Positions 22,912-33,991 of a DNA stretch of 64,000 nt are shown in pieces. Position 1 is the stretch's first letter. Each line of letters begins with the position of its first letter. A program made the position numbers and the translations under genes. The DNA is from Pristionchus mayeri. Lineage: Eukaryota; Nematoda; Chromadorea; Rhabditida; Neodiplogasteridae. The notes below the pieces were generated by a model that did no database searches, was not told the DNA's origin, and saw only the letters and a program-made list of their open reading frames with translations. The stretch lies in the NCBI GenBank assembly GCA_036245805.1, contig BTRK01000003.1, positions 2,170,001 to 2,234,000 of the forward strand, given 5' to 3'.

Positions 22912-23160
22912 GAATTCGCCTGATCATCTCTCTGTGATATTTACATCTTTACCCTCGATTCGCCCTTTTGTGTTCTCATCTGCGTGATAATCAATCCCCT
23001 TGCACAACACACGCAATTTTCCGTTGTTCTCTGATTCGGTCATGACGGTACCAGCTCGATCTGCTTTATTGGTAAATAGTGACAGTGCAACCGACTCTCT
23101 TCTCGTCACATGCTCTCTTGTTCTCTATGAGCGATAACTGAGTGTGTGAAATGAGGGGTA
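22912..23160 (+). repeat. Duplicated 250-bp segment, copy 2
   Basis: Direct repeat of 22,025-22,275, with the shared landmarks ACCCTCGATTCGCCCTTTTG and GAGCGATAACTGAGTGTG. Local duplication or a short dispersed element. Confidence 0.7.
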
Positions 23161-24620
23161 CTACATCGAAACACCAGCCTCCTGTCTCCTACCGTACTCT
23201 ACTGGCTCCAGCCGTATGCCGTTTTCTCCGATGTTGCAATGCTTTCACTCTACCACCAGTAGATTAGCTGCGAAAAATAACTCTCCTCATTCTCAGTGTT
23301 CTCTCTCCGATCAGTTACAAGAGAGAAGTGAGAGCATTATCTCCCTCCATCCCTGCCGTAGATATGATCTTTGATCTGTGTAGCCTTTGTTATGCGTCTT
23401 TGCCGGACACTTCATGCTGCCACGGTCTCCGCCTTCCTCGCTTTAACCCTTGCACTACTGTATCACCACTCCATCGTCGTCAAATGATTCTTTCTCTCCC
23501 TGTTTAGAGGCGAAAATTCATTTTGAAGTTCAAATGTCCTTGTCATGAATAGGTGAAACCTAGATGGAAAGGAGGTTGGGATATACCGCTGATGTCGTGT
23601 TTGCCTTCTTACGCCATTCTCGAATGATTCCTGTCTCTCCTATCTCTCATTCCTGTCTCATTCATTCCTCATTCGCCATTCCTGTCTCGAATGACAGAGA
23701 GAGAAAAAATGGTCAACTGCAGCCGTCTCCGAAATGGCGGTAAATGTGAATGTAGAGACAGAAATGTGAATGTACATCTCGAATTTGGTGTTGCACTGGA
23801 GGGGAAACGTGCGAACTCGAACACAATTAGAGGTTTATGGAAGCTTGGCTTGATTTCAGGCCGAAAAAGTACTGTTCTCATGTCAGTTTTAAATATTTTT
23901 TATTCACAACAAAAATAAAAAGGATGAGTTCAGAAAGGGGCCAGTGAATAAAAGCTCAGTTGGTTTCGCAAGAAACACCTTGTTCATTATGCTCTCTGAC
24001 TGGTGATAGCACAAGGAAGAGAGTAGGAAGGCGTCACACCAAACCATACTCGTTCAGAAGTAGCCAGCTAGATCGTGTGGAATATAATATATTTCACAAT
24101 TCGAAAAAAATACACCTTTTTGAGCTTGCACAGGTGTTCAACTGCAGTATTGTGAGTGTACATCGGTCATTCTTCTGATTCGCCAGAGAGTGTAAATCGA
24201 AGGGGGTTTTCTCTTGCTCTGGACTCTCTCCCTCCACTCCCCCCCCCCTACCTATAGAATGTCCTGGAGTAATTCCTTCCTCAACATATTCAAAGTTTAG
24301 GAGCAACATTAATGACAACATTCTTTAACGACATCTCCAAAACCTAAAATTGTGCGTACTACATGAAGATCATGGTTCTCTAGAGAAATAATAAACAATT
24401 TATCCGTGTTTATTCCATAGCTAAATATAAAGGCTTTCATGCCATAAATCTTCCCCTCATTTCCCAATTTTATGGTCCGAACGAGAGAAGTTGTTTTATG
24501 ATATAATATTTTATCGCAATAAAGTACAAAAGTTGAATAATAATAAAACCTATACAAACTTCGCTCCTCCAGATTCTCGGGAGAAACCGCCAGTGGTCGA
24601 ACTGAAATTCGAATGCGTCG
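23161..24620. other. Gene-free stretch
   Basis: Contains degenerate CTCATTCC/CTGTCTC runs near 23,620-23,690. No exon chain, RNA gene or element end could be supported. Confidence 0.4.
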
Positions 24621-24779
24621 TTAAAGTTACCCTACACCCACGAAAATTATTTGCAATATTATTTGAGAATATGATAATGTTAATTGAACTGGAATAATAA
24701 ATAAAAATATAAATCCAATAAGGTCAGGAGGTCAGGAGCGTCAATTCAAATATTTTTCGTGGGCGTTGAGAAACTTTAA
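24621..24779. mobile_element. MITE family B, short copy
   Basis: Left end TTAAAGTTACCCTACACCCA and right end GGGCGTTGAGAAACTTTAA are inverted copies. It abuts the family A element, and the two share one TTAA at 24,776-24,779. Confidence 0.7.
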
Positions 24780-25000
24780 AGTTACCCAACAAGGACGAAA
24801 TTGACCCATTATTTTTTGTCCTCCATCGAATAGCCGATGGTTGGATTAGTATAGAATGAATATACAAAAATGCAGAAAATCAATAATAGCCTCAAGGGAA
24901 AGCCGGAAATGATCCGCGCTCTCTCACTTTTGCATACTCTCTCGTGCACGCGACGGGATCAGGGTGAGATCAGGGTTTCGTCCTTGTTGGGTAACTTTAA
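24776..25000. mobile_element. MITE family A, intact copy (225 bp)
   Basis: Perfect 25-base inverted ends, starting TTAAAGTTACCCAACAAGGA. The interior has CATCGAATAGCCGATGG and a GCTCTCTCACTTTTGCAT block, and is non-coding. The first 16 bases are the same as those of family B, suggesting one transposase source acting at TTAA (piggyBac- or Kolobok-like by target preference; inferred). Confidence 0.85.
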
Positions 25001-25210
25001 GCAAGATCTCACACCTTAGAAATTATAAGTATAAAAATAGGATAATCTTTTTTTCTATCAACCAAAGTCTCAGCTATGTGAACATACACGGAATTTGTAT
25101 CATTGGCTTAGTCAACGACAAATAACAAATGAAGTAGGCAACCAACCCTCTCATAACCAAACCCGTATTGGCAAATCATACGCAATATGGAGATTCAGAA
25201 TAGATCTGGA

Positions 25211-25313
25211 TATCACGCCTCTCATGAGAGAATCGAGCTGAGTCAGGGACTGGAGGGAAAATCGTGAAATGGGTTCTAATCAATTTTGGCCATCCTGAGT
25301 CATGCCTGACACC
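25211..25313 (-). repeat. Repeat family C fragment
   Basis: Inverted copy of 34,609-34,727. Shared blocks are CGCCTCTCATGAGAGAATC, AAATCGTGAAATGGGTTCTA and TGAGTCATGCCTGACACC. It immediately precedes a family B MITE. Confidence 0.75.
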
Positions 25314-25349
25314 CACAGCTGAGCTCGATTCTAACCAGTTAAATTCCAG

Positions 25350-25606
25350 TTAAAGTTACCCAACACCCTTGAAAATGCCTTTCTATATTATTTAACAATG
25401 TAGTAGAACGGGTTCTAATCAGTTAAACTGGAATAATGAAAATATTAGAAAATCAATATTTGCAACAACGTAGAGCCGAAAAGTTTCAGTCTTAGTTGCC
25501 TGATCACGCCCGCTCTCTCTCTTTTGCACACTCTCTCGCTCGTTTTGTCGTGATCAGGGCACTTCCGCCAGTTCAAATTATTTTCATGGGTGTTGGGAAA
25601 CTTTAA
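25350..25606. mobile_element. MITE family B, full copy (257 bp)
   Basis: Left end TTAAAGTTACCCAACACCCT and right end GGGTGTTGGGAAACTTTAA. The interior holds AATATTTGCAACAACGTAGA and a hairpin flanked by TGATCACG and CGTGATCA around CTCTCTCTCTTTTGCACACT. A truncated relative is inside the fold-back at 34.0-34.6 kb. Confidence 0.8.
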
Positions 25607-27349
25607 ACCTGGTTTTTCTAGAGAGCACACCTAAGCACGCGTCTTCTGAGAGATTGCATGACCATGAAAAACTAGCTGCAAAAGTTTTTTTTAGCAATCT
25701 GGCAAATAAAATTATGACAGAGTCTAGTGGCAGTGAGAAAACTTTTGTACCAGTGATTTTCCCTGGAACCGGCTTTTAGGCGTTTTCCGGATGTGGTTCC
25801 GGCTCTGACGTACATTAGTTCATTTTTGAGCTACAATGACGGTATGGTGCTCAAAATGTGCGGAAAAATATTTTAAGAAACTTTTATGTTTTCACCGAAG
25901 CTCTAGTACCACGAGATCATGGTGAAAAAATCGAAAAACTTAGTCGAGATTCATAAAATAATTCATATCTCGCTCGGGACCCATCTTGCACAGTGTTTTC
26001 TTTGCATATTCTGAATCTTCGTACTCACATTAGTCTAGGAAAAATCAGTTGGAGAGTCGGTAGGTGTTAGAACAGGTCTCACCAAGCCAAAATTTGCGAC
26101 CAAGTCGCAAAGTCGAAAATTAATAATTCTCAATTTTACGTCGAAATTGCTCAGATCTATCTATTCTTTCATATTTCTGCGCTTACTAGTCTAGTTGTAC
26201 CAATTTCGGTAGTAAAATCCGAAGATTTCCATACTTTCAAAATATCATGTTTTTCACATCGTAATTTCTGTAATTTGAAGGTGTCTAGTTGAACATTTCG
26301 AGATTGTACCAAGTGATAACTATATACCTTTTAACATATTCCTAAGATAGTGTAAAAATTCGCACTTCGCGGTTCTTAAATGAATTCAGAGGTCAAGTTT
26401 TAGACCCTTCAATATGGCTCGAGCGAAGGTTCGGAAATAATCAAAATTTGTTTTTTTGGTTAATTTTGCGAACTACGCCTGGCCTTATGTTGGACAAATG
26501 TTTTCATGACCAATTGAAACCAAAATCAATGAAAACTCCTCAAAATTTCACGTTTCTAAAATTTGCAATTTTTTGAGATTTGCGGATTCACATTTCTGAA
26601 AAATCGTAAAAACGGTCTCATGTCCATGCGTATCAAACTTCGGAATTTACAAAAACATCATTCAAACTCACAGATAATATGAATTCGCAAAATCAACTTC
26701 AAAAACAAATTTTGATTATTTCCGAACCTTCGCTCGAGCCATATTGAAGGGTCTAAAACTGGACCTCTGAATTCATGGAAGAGCCACGATCTGCAAATTT
26801 ATACACTATAGGCATACTTTAAAATGTAAATACAAAGCACTTGGTACAATCCCGAAATGTTGAACCAGACACCGTCAAATTTCAGAAATTACGATGTAAA
26901 AAATATGGCATTTTGAAAGTATGGAAATCTTCCGATTTTACTGTGGAAATTGGTACAACTAGACTAGTATGCGCAGAAATATGAAAGAATGGATAGATCT
27001 GAGCAATTTCGACGTAAAATTGAGAATTATTAATTTTCGACTTTGCGACTTGGTCGCAAATTTTGGCTTGGTGAGACCTGTTCTAACACCTACCGACTCT
27101 CCAACTGATTTTTCCTAGACTAATGTGAGTACGAAGAGTCAGAATATGCAAAGAAAACACTGTGCAAGATGGGTCCCGAGCGAGATATGAATTATTGGGG
27201 TGTCCGGAAAGTTCGTATAATGCTTCGGAAAAAAAGTCAGTTCGCGATCAAATGCAGTGATTGCGATCAAATGCAGTGAGCCCGTTCCTCCTTCCCGTGC
27301 TAATCACGTGACGTCTCGCCGAGGATAGGACAATGGCAGCAAGGGTACA

Positions 27350-30213
27350 TTGTTTCCCCCTTTGTCTCCCCTCTTGACTCAATCTAGTCCTCATTCATTC
27401 ACTGCATCCTCTTTGAGAAATCGATCACCACTTAGTACACGTAAGCATAGAGATTTACCTGTCTCGATATTCTATTCGAATGCCCGTTCTATAAGATGCA
27501 AATTGCCCCAACTCTCGTTCCTGCTCTCCTCATTAGAGCATCTTATCATTTGCATATCAGAGACCTGGCTAGATTGTAGTGAGAGCGATTCTTTCCTTGT
27601 AGGTGGATTTCCTTATTACATACCATTCCGATGCAATCGCGCGATTTCTAATGATTACGGTTTCTTCCCTCTCTTTTCCTCTTATAGAATGTTGCGTAGT
27701 TGATATTCATGTAGATTATTCTCCTACTCTACCATATAAAAAAATTAGGATTTTCACTGTCTACAGATCCCCCTCCGCCCCGATTCTCTCTTTTACACAA
27801 CTTCTTCAGAATCTAGGGACTCTCATCTCAACCAATTTTCCATGTATTTTAATTGGTGATTTCAATTTCCCCAATATTGATTGGCCATCTCTCTCTTCTC
27901 CAACTCAAAATGACCTACTTGATTTTGTTTGCGACCACCACTTTACCCAACATGTCTCGTTCCCTACCCGGCTACATAACTATTTAGACCTCGTATTTTG
28001 CAATAAGGACATTATTTGTAATACATCTCCTGCTACTGCATTAAGTGATCATCTAAGTGTGACATTTGATTTAGTTACTCCCTGTCCTCCTCAGAATGTT
28101 GGTGCTCCCTCCCGTAATTATCGATTAGCTGATTGGTCATCCATCAATGATCACATTTTTTATCACAACTGGACCTATGCTTTAAGTAACCTTGATGCTC
28201 ACCAATCGTTTGATTATTTCATTTCTTTCATTAATAATGTCCTTAATACTTTCGTTCCTCTTTCTAATCAATCACCATTGTCTAGATATCCTCCAACTTT
28301 GAAAATCCTTTATGGGAAATCTAAGAACCTGACCAGAATTGCCCCTAACAGTCGCGCTTGTGCCACTATGAATCAACGCTTTAACTCTGCTCTCAATAGA
28401 TTTTACTGTTCCCTCGAAAATCGTATTGTCAAATCTTCTAATCCTAAGCTGTTTTATAATTACTGTAAGGACAAATTAAGTTCTCCTAAGGTCACCCCTT
28501 CTGGAATTGTTGGCTCTGATGGTTCTGTTTTGTTATCTAACGACCAGAAATGTAGAGCTTTTGATAGTTTCTTTTCATCTGTTTTTTTCCCGACCCCAGC
28601 ATTCTCCGCTTCCCCTTCCTTCCCCTCAATTCTTTTTCGATTTACCCTCCATTTGTCACGTGGATGTTATTAGTGCTCTTAATAAGCTTTCTCCCAAAGT
28701 GAATGTAACCCCCGATAATATTCCGAGCATAGTTCTCTTGAAATGTAAATCGTCTATTGTTTCTCCCCTACTTATTATTTTTAACAAATCTTTGCTTACT
28801 TCCCAGGTGCCATCTCAATGGCGTCACGCCCTAGTTAAGCCTATCCCTAAAAAATTAAGTAATTCTATTTCTGATTTTCGTCCTATTTCACTTACGTCGT
28901 CTGTTTGCAAAGTTTTCGAGAAGATTATCATAGGTAAAATCACGTCATTTCTTGATCAGAATAATTTGTTTGACCAACATCAAACAGGTTTTAGAAATTG
29001 TAGATCAACTTCCACTAATCTTGCTGAGACATATGCACATTATCTCCGCATTTCTAGGCACGGTGCCCCTTTTGACACAATTTATATTGATTTCAAAAAA
29101 GCTTTTGACTCAATCGACCATCGATTATTATTACATAAATTGTCTGAGCTAGGTCTCTCTGATCACTTAGTATCTTGGTTTCATGCTTACCTTTCTAGCC
29201 GAACGCAATCCGTTTTCATTGATAACTCCTTTTCCCCTCCGTCCCCAGTGATTTCCGGCGTTCCCCAGGGATCTTGTATAGGCCCTCTCCTCTTTATTTT
29301 ATTTATCAACGATATTTGTAGTAAATTCCCTCAGACTATATATTATTCTGTTTATGCAGATGACCTTAAGTTGTTTACTGAATCCCAATTATTCTCAGAT
29401 GATCTGCAATCTGCCTTAAATATTGTTGCTAATTGGTCCTCACAATGGAATCTTGGTATCTCTGAAACGAAATGTCACATTGTTCATTATGGCCTTCGTA
29501 ACCCCCGTAGACAGTTATCAATTAATGATGTTGTTTTAAAAGAACCCAGCAATGACCACAGTAAGTGTACTATTAAAGACCTAGGAGTGCATTTCTCCCC
29601 CTCACTGTCTTTCACGCCCCATATTAATAAGATAGTGTCTAAAGCTCGTTCTAAAATGAATCTCATATTTAAAGCCTTTCGTAGCAACTCTCTCGATTTA
29701 TACCTTAAATCGTACACTACCTTCATCCTTCCTAATCTCGAGTATTGCTCCATCATTTGGAATCCCAGCCATAGCGTTGCGTTTACTAAGGAATTAGAAA
29801 GAGTTCAGCGTGACTTTACCCGTAGAATGTACGTGCGCTGCTCGGTTCCCCCTATATCTTATAAACGTAGGCTTCATGAGCTTAATTTAACGACTTTAGA
29901 ACGCCGTAGATTTATCATTGATATATTATTCCTCCACTTAATTATGCATAATCGCTATACTCTCGATGTTTCATCTCTGCTTATTCGTTCACCTCTGACC
30001 CGTTCTCTCAGAAATGCCCACCCCCTTCGTATCTCGTTGCCTTTTATCCCTAATAATTCTAGCTCAACCCTTGTATCTCGTTCATTATCTATCTGGAACA
30101 CTCTTCCCATAGAATGTGTTAGTTCCTCGCATAATGTTTTTTCTAGTTTTATCCGTTCACAATGTCATACTTTTTATCCCCCGTCTATTATTGCCACTTG
30201 GCTAGATCAATAG
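27350..30213 (+). pseudogene. LINE ORF2: AP-endonuclease plus reverse transcriptase, frameshifted
   Basis: Three frames make up the protein. 27,350-27,703 has the endonuclease start (NARSI, then ISETWL with the catalytic Glu). 27,603-28,673 has VYRSP, IGDFNFPNIDW and ALSDHLSVTF, completing the APE-type endonuclease. 28,507-30,213 is an uninterrupted reverse transcriptase with FRPISLTS, YIDFKKAFDSIDH, SGVPQGSCIGPLLFILFIND and the catalytic YADDLK, followed by the thumb (LPNLEYCSIIW). Frameshifts lie near 27,655 and 28,640. All core motifs remain readable, so inactivation is recent. The motif set fits CR1/Rex/Jockey-type LINEs. Confidence 0.9.
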
Positions 30214-30338
30214 ATCAATTATCCCTCTCCCTCCCATACCCTTGCTGCCAAGCAACATCCAACCGATTCGATCCAATCGACGGACATCCGTTTCTTGTAT
30301 ACACTCTCGCCATTCTTGAAATCTCACCCCAACGGAAT

Positions 30339-30402
30339 AAATGAATGAATGAATGAATGAATGAATGAATGAATGAATGAATGAATGAATGAATGAATGA
30401 AT
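30339..30402 (+). repeat. GAAT tetranucleotide tail of the LINE
   Basis: About 15 units of GAAT/ATGA following AATAAATGAATG. This is the 3-prime tail generated by target-primed reverse transcription and marks the LINE-mariner junction. Confidence 0.95.
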
Positions 30403-31132
30403 GAACGGTGTCCGATATCCTCCATCGATCTGGGAAGAAGCCGAAACTCCCACAAGTGATTCCCCATGACCTCTCCCCCGAACAGCTGAAAAATCGTGTT
30501 CAAGTCTGTCGGGAATTACTCCATCGTAGATCCAATCTTCGATGGGCCAATTCCATCATCGCTACAGATGAGAAGTGGATCACGTACGATAACCCTGTGA
30601 GGAGACTGCAATGGGTGGATGCAGATGAGAAGCCCACGCCCGTCCCGAAGAAGGAAAAGCACGGAAAGAAGGAACTCCTCTGCTTCTTCTTCTCAGTGCT
30701 CGGTCCCATCTACTGGGAGATCCTCGCCCCTGGCACCAGCATCAATGCCGACCTCTTCTCTGAACAACTGGAAGATGTCGCGATCAGAGTCCCTCCCAGA
30801 CTCCTGAACCAGGGAAAAATTCTTCTTCTGATGGACAATGCTCGCCCACATCGAGCGAAGATGACCCAGAAGAAAATGGACGAGCTGAAGATCGAGAGGA
30901 TTCCCCATCCACCGTATTCCCCGGATCTCTCCCCATGCGACTACCACTGCTTCCGCTCTCTCTCTCTGAATTCTGCAAAGGAAAGAAGTTCAAGAATCGA
31001 GATGAAGTTGTGAGGGCTTTCGTGAACTGGGCGGTCTCGAAGAAACCCGCATTCTGGAAGAGAGGAATCGAGACCCTGCCCAATCGCTGGAGGGAGGTAG
31101 TGAGAAAGAAGGGGGCATACATTGGTCACTGA
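30403..31132 (+). pseudogene. mariner transposase, 5-prime-truncated copy 2
   Basis: Reads from TVSDILHRSGKK through ATDEKWITYDN, MDNARPH and SPDLSPCDYH (D34D spacing retained) and ends VRKKGAYIGH with a stop at 31,130-31,132. The N-terminal DNA-binding part was lost with the LINE insertion. A frameshift near 30,965 moves the last ~60 residues into another frame. The catalytic residues themselves are intact, unlike the nonsense-bearing copy 1. Confidence 0.9.
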
Positions 31133-31539
31133 GAATTGTAAAGCATTGAATAAAAAATAAAAACAAAAAATTATACGAACTTTCCGGACACCCCAATATT
31201 TTATGAATCTCGACTAAGTTTTTCGATTTTTTCACCATGATCTCGTGGTACTAGAGCTTCGGTGAAAACATAAAAGTTTCTTAAAATATTTTTCCGCACA
31301 TTTTGAGCACCATACCGTCAGTGTAGCTCAAAAATGAACAAATGTACATCAGAGCCGGAACCACATCCGGAAACGCCTAAAAGCCGGTTCCAGGGAAAAT
31401 CACTGGTACAAAAGTTTTCTCAATGCCATTAGACTCTGTCATAATTTTTTTTGCCAGATTGCTGAAACTTTTGCACCTGGTTCCTCAGGGGGTTCGTTTT
31501 CACGCAATCTCTCAGAAGACCATACCTGTTCAGCACTGA

Positions 31540-31870
31540 CGACGTCTTGGGGGTCAAAAAAATCGACGACCCCCTATACTTTGTAATTTTGCTCAATTTG
31601 GGGGTCAAAAAAATCAGCGTATAGGGGGCCATGGTCGATAATGTGATGGTAGGTCATGGTGTGATCAAGACCAACTACCGTACCAACTTGTAATATGGGA
31701 CTACAGTAACCCAAATTACAGTAACCTGGTTACCGTAACCCGGGTTCCGTGGAGCAACTTGAGTTCCTTGGGTCAAACTTTTTACAAAAATTATCAATCA
31801 CTATTATCGATGTTCTACAGTAACCTACCGTAACCCTCACTACCGTATGCCCATTGGCCAATCACGAACT
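31540..31870 (+). repeat. Family D fold-back fragment
   Basis: Two direct copies of TTGGGGGTCAAAAAAATC are followed by GGGGGCCATGGTCGATAATG, TACCGTAACCCGGGTTCC and TTCCTTGGGTCAAACTTTTT, the inward order of family D arms. No matching opposite arm is adjacent. A further TTTGGGGGTCAAAAAAATCG occurs at 32,988. Confidence 0.55.
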
Positions 31871-31967
31871 AACTTTTTTTCTAAAAGATGTCATAAAAAT
31901 CAATTCTTTGCTCAATGTTGAGTAACTATCTGAGGAAATTTTATTTTTATTTTTTTCGTCATTAAAT

Positions 31968-32035
31968 CATGGCCGAGTGGCTAACCAGCTTGCCTTGGAA
32001 ACCGAAGGTAGTGGGTTCGAGTCCAACCAGTGGGA
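31968..32035 (+). ncRNA. tRNA-derived sequence (SINE head or tRNA pseudogene)
   Basis: TGGCCGAGTGGCTAACCAGC resembles a tRNA D-arm/A-box and GTGGGTTCGAGTCCAACC a T-arm/B-box at normal spacing. The anticodon stem and acceptor stem do not pair, so it is not a working tRNA. It is followed by family D-like sequence, suggesting a composite repeat. Confidence 0.5.
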
Positions 32036-32160
32036 AACCTCTTTGCCGTCCTTCGGGGAGTTCGAAAAAGGAAAGTGGAGTTACTGTAAACTCATACCGT
32101 ACCCCAGTCCGGTGGGTCAACTCTAGTTCGCTGGGTCACATACATGATTCGATATTGTAA

Positions 32161-32649
32161 GGGAGGTGTGATTATGCCAGCATTTCTGTCGGCAATATTT
32201 TAGCCCATAAGATAGACTTTTGACTCAGTGAACAACTTTGTGAAGACTCTTGGCATTAGGCCAAAATTCCTCTAAAATGTATCCATATGCAGTACTCGGA
32301 GAGTGTAGCGCAGCGGTGGCATATGTAGTGATCTAGGTCAAGCGCTGAGAAAAGCGCTGAGCTTTGAAGGAAATATTACTGTATCAAATTTTTCCTCTTT
32401 CGCTCTCGATCTGAACGGCGCATGTCTGGAAACATGCGCCGTAGCCTCATCATTATCGGACCCAAGTTGAATCTCAAATGGATTCAAAGCCATCGACGGC
32501 AATAGAAAAATCGACACTCTTAAATTCTACAATCTTTGAGATGCAAAGGTAATAACGATTTTTATTTCAAATTTGAATTGGCAATCTGCTACCTATTTAC
32601 AATATTTTTTAAAAATTGAAATACCATCTTGCGAGAAATTTGCAAAAAT
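32161..32649. other. Unassigned stretch between repeats
   Basis: No gene is recognised. A 13-base inverted pair CGGCGCATGTCTG/CATGCGCCG lies at about 32,416-32,442. Confidence 0.4.
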
Positions 32650-32967
32650 AAATGGAAAAACTGACCTACCGTACCATAATCTAACCGGAGGAAAAATGTT
32701 TCAGAGTTATATTACATAACTCTGAACTCATTGAGGGTAATCCATCAGCATTAGTTGAATTTCGATTTCCACGCGCGCTAGCGCGCTCATGTTAAACAAT
32801 TTCGAGGGATTACTGTAGTTCATTTTACATCAGCACGCTGGCACGCGCGGATGGGAATTAAAATTCTACTGATACTGGCGGATTACCCTTACAGAGTGCT
32901 GCGTGTATACCAGTAAAACATTTTTCCTCCGGTTAGATTAGGGTACGGTAGGTCAGTTTTTCCATTT
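32650..32967. mobile_element. Fold-back MITE (318 bp)
   Basis: The left end AAATGGAAAAACTGACCTAC continues through ATAATCTAACCGGAGGAAAA and is mirrored at the right end TTTTCCTCCGGTTAGATTA ... GGTCAGTTTTTCCATTT. Inner arms pair around GCGCGCTAGCGCGC/GCACGCTGGCACGCGCG. Non-coding. Confidence 0.8.
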
Positions 32968-33149
32968 TTTTTTCAAGTTTTTTCAAAATTTTGGGGGTCA
33001 AAAAAATCGACGTATCCCTTACATGGGTTTACCGGCAGTGTGGGCAGCTATGCAGAAGACACGTGATAAGAAAAACTCTCATTGGGCGGCCACCCGTACA
33101 TTTGTCGTTCTTTGAGCGGCGGCTACCCGTTGATTTGTCGTTCTCTGGT

Positions 33150-33965
33150 GGCCATGGAAAATCAACGTATAGGGGTCATGGTGATAATCGATCTAGGTCA
33201 TGGGTAGGTCAAGACTAAGTACCATAACCAATCGATAGTACAGTATCTACTGATATCGTATATGGCTACCGTAACCCTCAATTATCGCGAACTAATTTTA
33301 TTGTTAAAAAGTGAAAGTACCATATCCAATAGATAGTACAGTACCCCCAGATACCGTATATCACTACCGTAGCCCCGAATATCGCGAACTGACTTTATTT
33401 TTAAAAAGTCCTGAAACCGTGCCCAATCGATTCTACAGTACCCAAGTGACTACCGTAACCCAGTACTTTGGGTCAGATCCAGTTCCTTGGGTCAAACATT
33501 TTTCTAAAAATCCAAAATTAATTCAAAAAATATTTCAAAGTATCCTATTGTATTTCTGATAACTGTGGAGTCATTTTACGATGCATATAAGTTTTGTAGA
33601 AAACTATTCAGGATTTTTAGAAAAATGTTTGACCCAAGGAACTGGATCTGACCCAAGGTACTGGATTACGGTAGTTACTTGGGTACTGTAGAAATGATTG
33701 GACACGGTTTCAGAACTTTTTAAAAATAAAGTCAGTTCGCGATATTCGGGGTTACGGTAGTGATATACGGTATCGGGGGTACTGTACTATCGATTGGTTA
33801 TGGTACTTTTACTTTTTAACAATAAAGTCAGTTCGCGATAATTGAGGGTTACGGTAGCTATATACGGTATTAGTCGATACTGTACTATCGATTGGTTATG
33901 GTAGTTAGTCTTGACCTACCTACGATCGATTTTCACCATGACCCATACGTTGATTTTCCATGGCC
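33150..33965. mobile_element. Fold-back element, family D, copy 3
   Basis: Arms (33,150-33,505 and 33,615-33,965) begin GGCCATGGAAAATCAACGTA and end with its complement. They contain GGTCAAGACTAAGTACCATA, ATCGCGAACTGACTTTATTT, TACCGTAACC and CCTTGGGTCAAACATTTTTC. This is the most symmetric of the three copies. The flanking GGCGGC..ACCCG blocks at 33,085-33,130 may belong to a host repeat. Confidence 0.8.
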
Positions 33966-33991
33966 GCCAGCTAACTAACTGGCTCAGGTAT

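Larger units (their letters stand above)
27270..30402 (+). mobile_element. CR1/Jockey-like non-LTR retrotransposon (LINE)
   Basis: Contains an endonuclease-reverse transcriptase protein broken by two frameshifts and a 3-prime tail of GAAT repeats. It sits inside mariner copy 2, so it inserted last. The left border is inferred from where the mariner sequence stops (after a short duplicated GATCAAATGCAGTGA). No clean target duplication is visible because part of the mariner was lost. Confidence 0.9.
27195..31196 (+). mobile_element. mariner transposon, copy 2, interrupted by a LINE
   Basis: Terminal repeats TTGGGGTGTCCGGAAAGTTC (left) and its complement (right) are flanked by TA on both sides. 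The first ~68 bases match copy 1, then a LINE replaces about 370 bases (5-prime transposase). The mariner resumes at ACGGTGTCCGATATCC near 30,403. It shares long near-identical stretches with copy 1 at 4,685-5,918. Confidence 0.95.
25641..31520. mobile_element. Long inverted-repeat element, about 1.9 kb, split by a mariner
   Basis: The left arm (25,641-26,475) is repeated in reverse at 26,682-27,194 and continues at 31,199-31,520. The central spacer is about 205 bases. Landmarks in both arms are TCTTCTGAGAGATTGC at the tips, GGAACCGGCTTTTAGGCGTTT / its complement, CTCGCTCGGGACCCATCTTG, and TTCGCTCGAGCCATATTGAA near the centre. No coding capacity was found. Removing the mariner at 27,195-31,196 and one TA restores the right arm exactly to the mirror of the left, which fixes both the insertion site and the relative age. 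Confidence 0.9.

Noticed and set aside
25445..25630. Short minus-strand frame similar to one at 34.2 kb
   Set aside because: The similarity is due to the shared family B MITE, not a conserved protein.
29487..29756. 89-codon minus-strand frame
   Set aside because: Antisense shadow of the LINE reverse transcriptase.
30202..30453. Minus-strand frame with an Ile-His-Ser repeat
   Set aside because: Translation of the GAAT tail and mariner antisense sequence.
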